A stretch of 13,483 nucleotides of DNA from Bacteroidota bacterium (lineage in GTDB: Bacteria; Bacteroidota; Bacteroidia; Bacteroidales; Paludibacteraceae). Numbering within the stretch: position 1 is the stretch's first letter; each line of letters starts with the position of its first letter. The stretch is taken from positions 1 through 13,483 of the forward strand of contig JAJZHJ010000010.1 of the NCBI GenBank assembly GCA_021804525.1, written 5' to 3'. Below the pieces are notes generated by a model. The model did no database searches and was not told the origin of the DNA. It saw nothing but the letters and a program-made list of their open reading frames with translations. Both the position numbers and the translations under genes were made by a program. Below, in pieces: positions 12,854-13,483 of this stretch.

Positions 12854-13483
12854 TTATAATTGTGCTTCTTCGTCGGGTTCAATGGATGTTTGAATATCTT
12901 CCAACCGTACCAATTTGTTCACAATAGCATAGATGGTTAGTCCAGCTGAACTGTGAATCTGAAGTTTTTTGGTAATGTTGCGTCGATGAGTGATGATGGT
13001 GTGGCTCGAAAGAAATAATTTTTCGGCTATCTCTTTATTGGTCATCCCTTTTACGATGCAGACAATGATTTCCAGCTCGCGTGTGCTTAGCGTCTGGTGA
13101 TGGATGGTCAATTCTCCTTCCTTTTTTTGTAGCGTTGCCACTATTTTCTCCAACTTGTGAATAGTGTCGAAAATGGAAAACAGATCATCGTACTGCGATA
13201 ACAACCCATTATCAAATGGATTGTACACTAAAGCAATGATCTTTATGGTGTTGTTTTGTGTGCCGTTCCGAATCTTTTTCCCGATTTCAACTCCCCAATA
13301 TGATGGATTGATAAAAAGCAGATCAATTGGATGAGTTTTCAATTGAGCAGTGAGGTCTTCTATGGTTGCAATTTCGGTGACTTGAGTTTTTACTTTCGAC
13401 AATTGTTTCAACAACGCAATGAGTCCTTTACGAATGAGTTCGGAAGGTTCGGCAATGGTGATTTTGCAAATTTCGTTCATCAT
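12854..13483 (-). CDS. LuxR-family regulator with atypical receiver domain
   Basis: This DNA-binding protein of 209 residues (as seen) has a receiver-like N-terminal domain (about 5-115) and a GerE/LuxR helix-turn-helix (132-190). The latter shows LSTRELEIIVCIVKGMTNKE (132-151), EIAEKLFLSSHTIITHRRNI (151-170) and TKKLQIHSSA (171-180). The receiver is degenerate. The usual Asp-Asp pair after the first strand is A11-E12, and the phospho-acceptor position after the third strand (DLLFINP) is N59 instead of Asp. Control by standard phosphorylation is therefore unlikely. The first codon is the very last triplet of the window, with a second ATG right after it, so the true start could lie beyond the edge. 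Convergent with the HsdR-N gene, 20 bp between stops and no terminator seen. Confidence 0.82.
   Translation of the reverse strand: MMNEICKITIAEPSELIRKGLIALLKQLSKVKTQVTEIATIEDLTAQLKTHPIDLLFINPSYWGVEIGKKIRNGTQNNTIKIIALVYNPFDNGLLSQYDDLFSIFDTIHKLEKIVATLQKKEGELTIHHQTLSTRELEIIVCIVKGMTNKEIAEKLFLSSHTIITHRRNITKKLQIHSSAGLTIYAIVNKLVRLEDIQTSIEPDEEAQL

Overview
The window looks like chromosomal DNA from a member of the Bacteroidetes, most likely order Bacteroidales. The evidence is the AT-rich intergenic DNA, the near absence of Shine-Dalgarno sequences, and -7 boxes of the form TAnnTTTG in front of many genes. The gene set also fits: a DUF5683-like membrane protein, a secreted PepSY-like protein, DUF3108, and an AMP nucleosidase/holA/HsdR-N neighbourhood. 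Genus cannot be fixed from this sequence. Most of the window is ordinary core-genome material. The exception is a cluster of three repeated units at 4189-4841.

Left part (1-4033), all leftward: a possible gene start at the window edge, glutamine-dependent NAD+ synthetase (nadE), a secreted/membrane DUF5683-like protein and a small secreted PepSY-like protein. Each gene has its own TAnnTTTG box and most are followed by a hairpin. The upstream in-frame ATGs of nadE and of the PepSY-like gene lie upstream of the -7 boxes, so shorter starts are chosen here.

Middle (4189-4841): three nearly identical rightward units. Each has a TTG/TTTG -33 element, exactly 21 bp, a perfect TATCTTTG -7 box, about 70-75 transcribed bases and an invariant GNRA-capped terminator hairpin with a U-tract. 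One-base indels between copies break any shared reading frame, so I read them as a tandem family of small RNAs. This is the most interesting feature of the window. The third unit ends 47 bp before a DUF3108 gene and could also act as its leader.

Right part (4888-13483): DUF3108 protein, 5,10-methylenetetrahydrofolate reductase (metF) and exonuclease VII large subunit (xseA) run rightward. They meet a leftward cluster, amn-holA-zinc-ribbon methyltransferase-GHL10/DigH-like hydrolase, whose first three genes are overlapping or nearly so. Divergent from amn is a small standalone HsdR-N type nuclease-domain gene. It converges with a leftward LuxR-type regulator whose receiver domain lacks the phospho-acceptor Asp. 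The functions are housekeeping: NAD synthesis, one-carbon metabolism, AMP breakdown, DNA repair and clamp loading, and cell-envelope maintenance. No IS element, phage gene, CRISPR array, tRNA or rRNA was seen.
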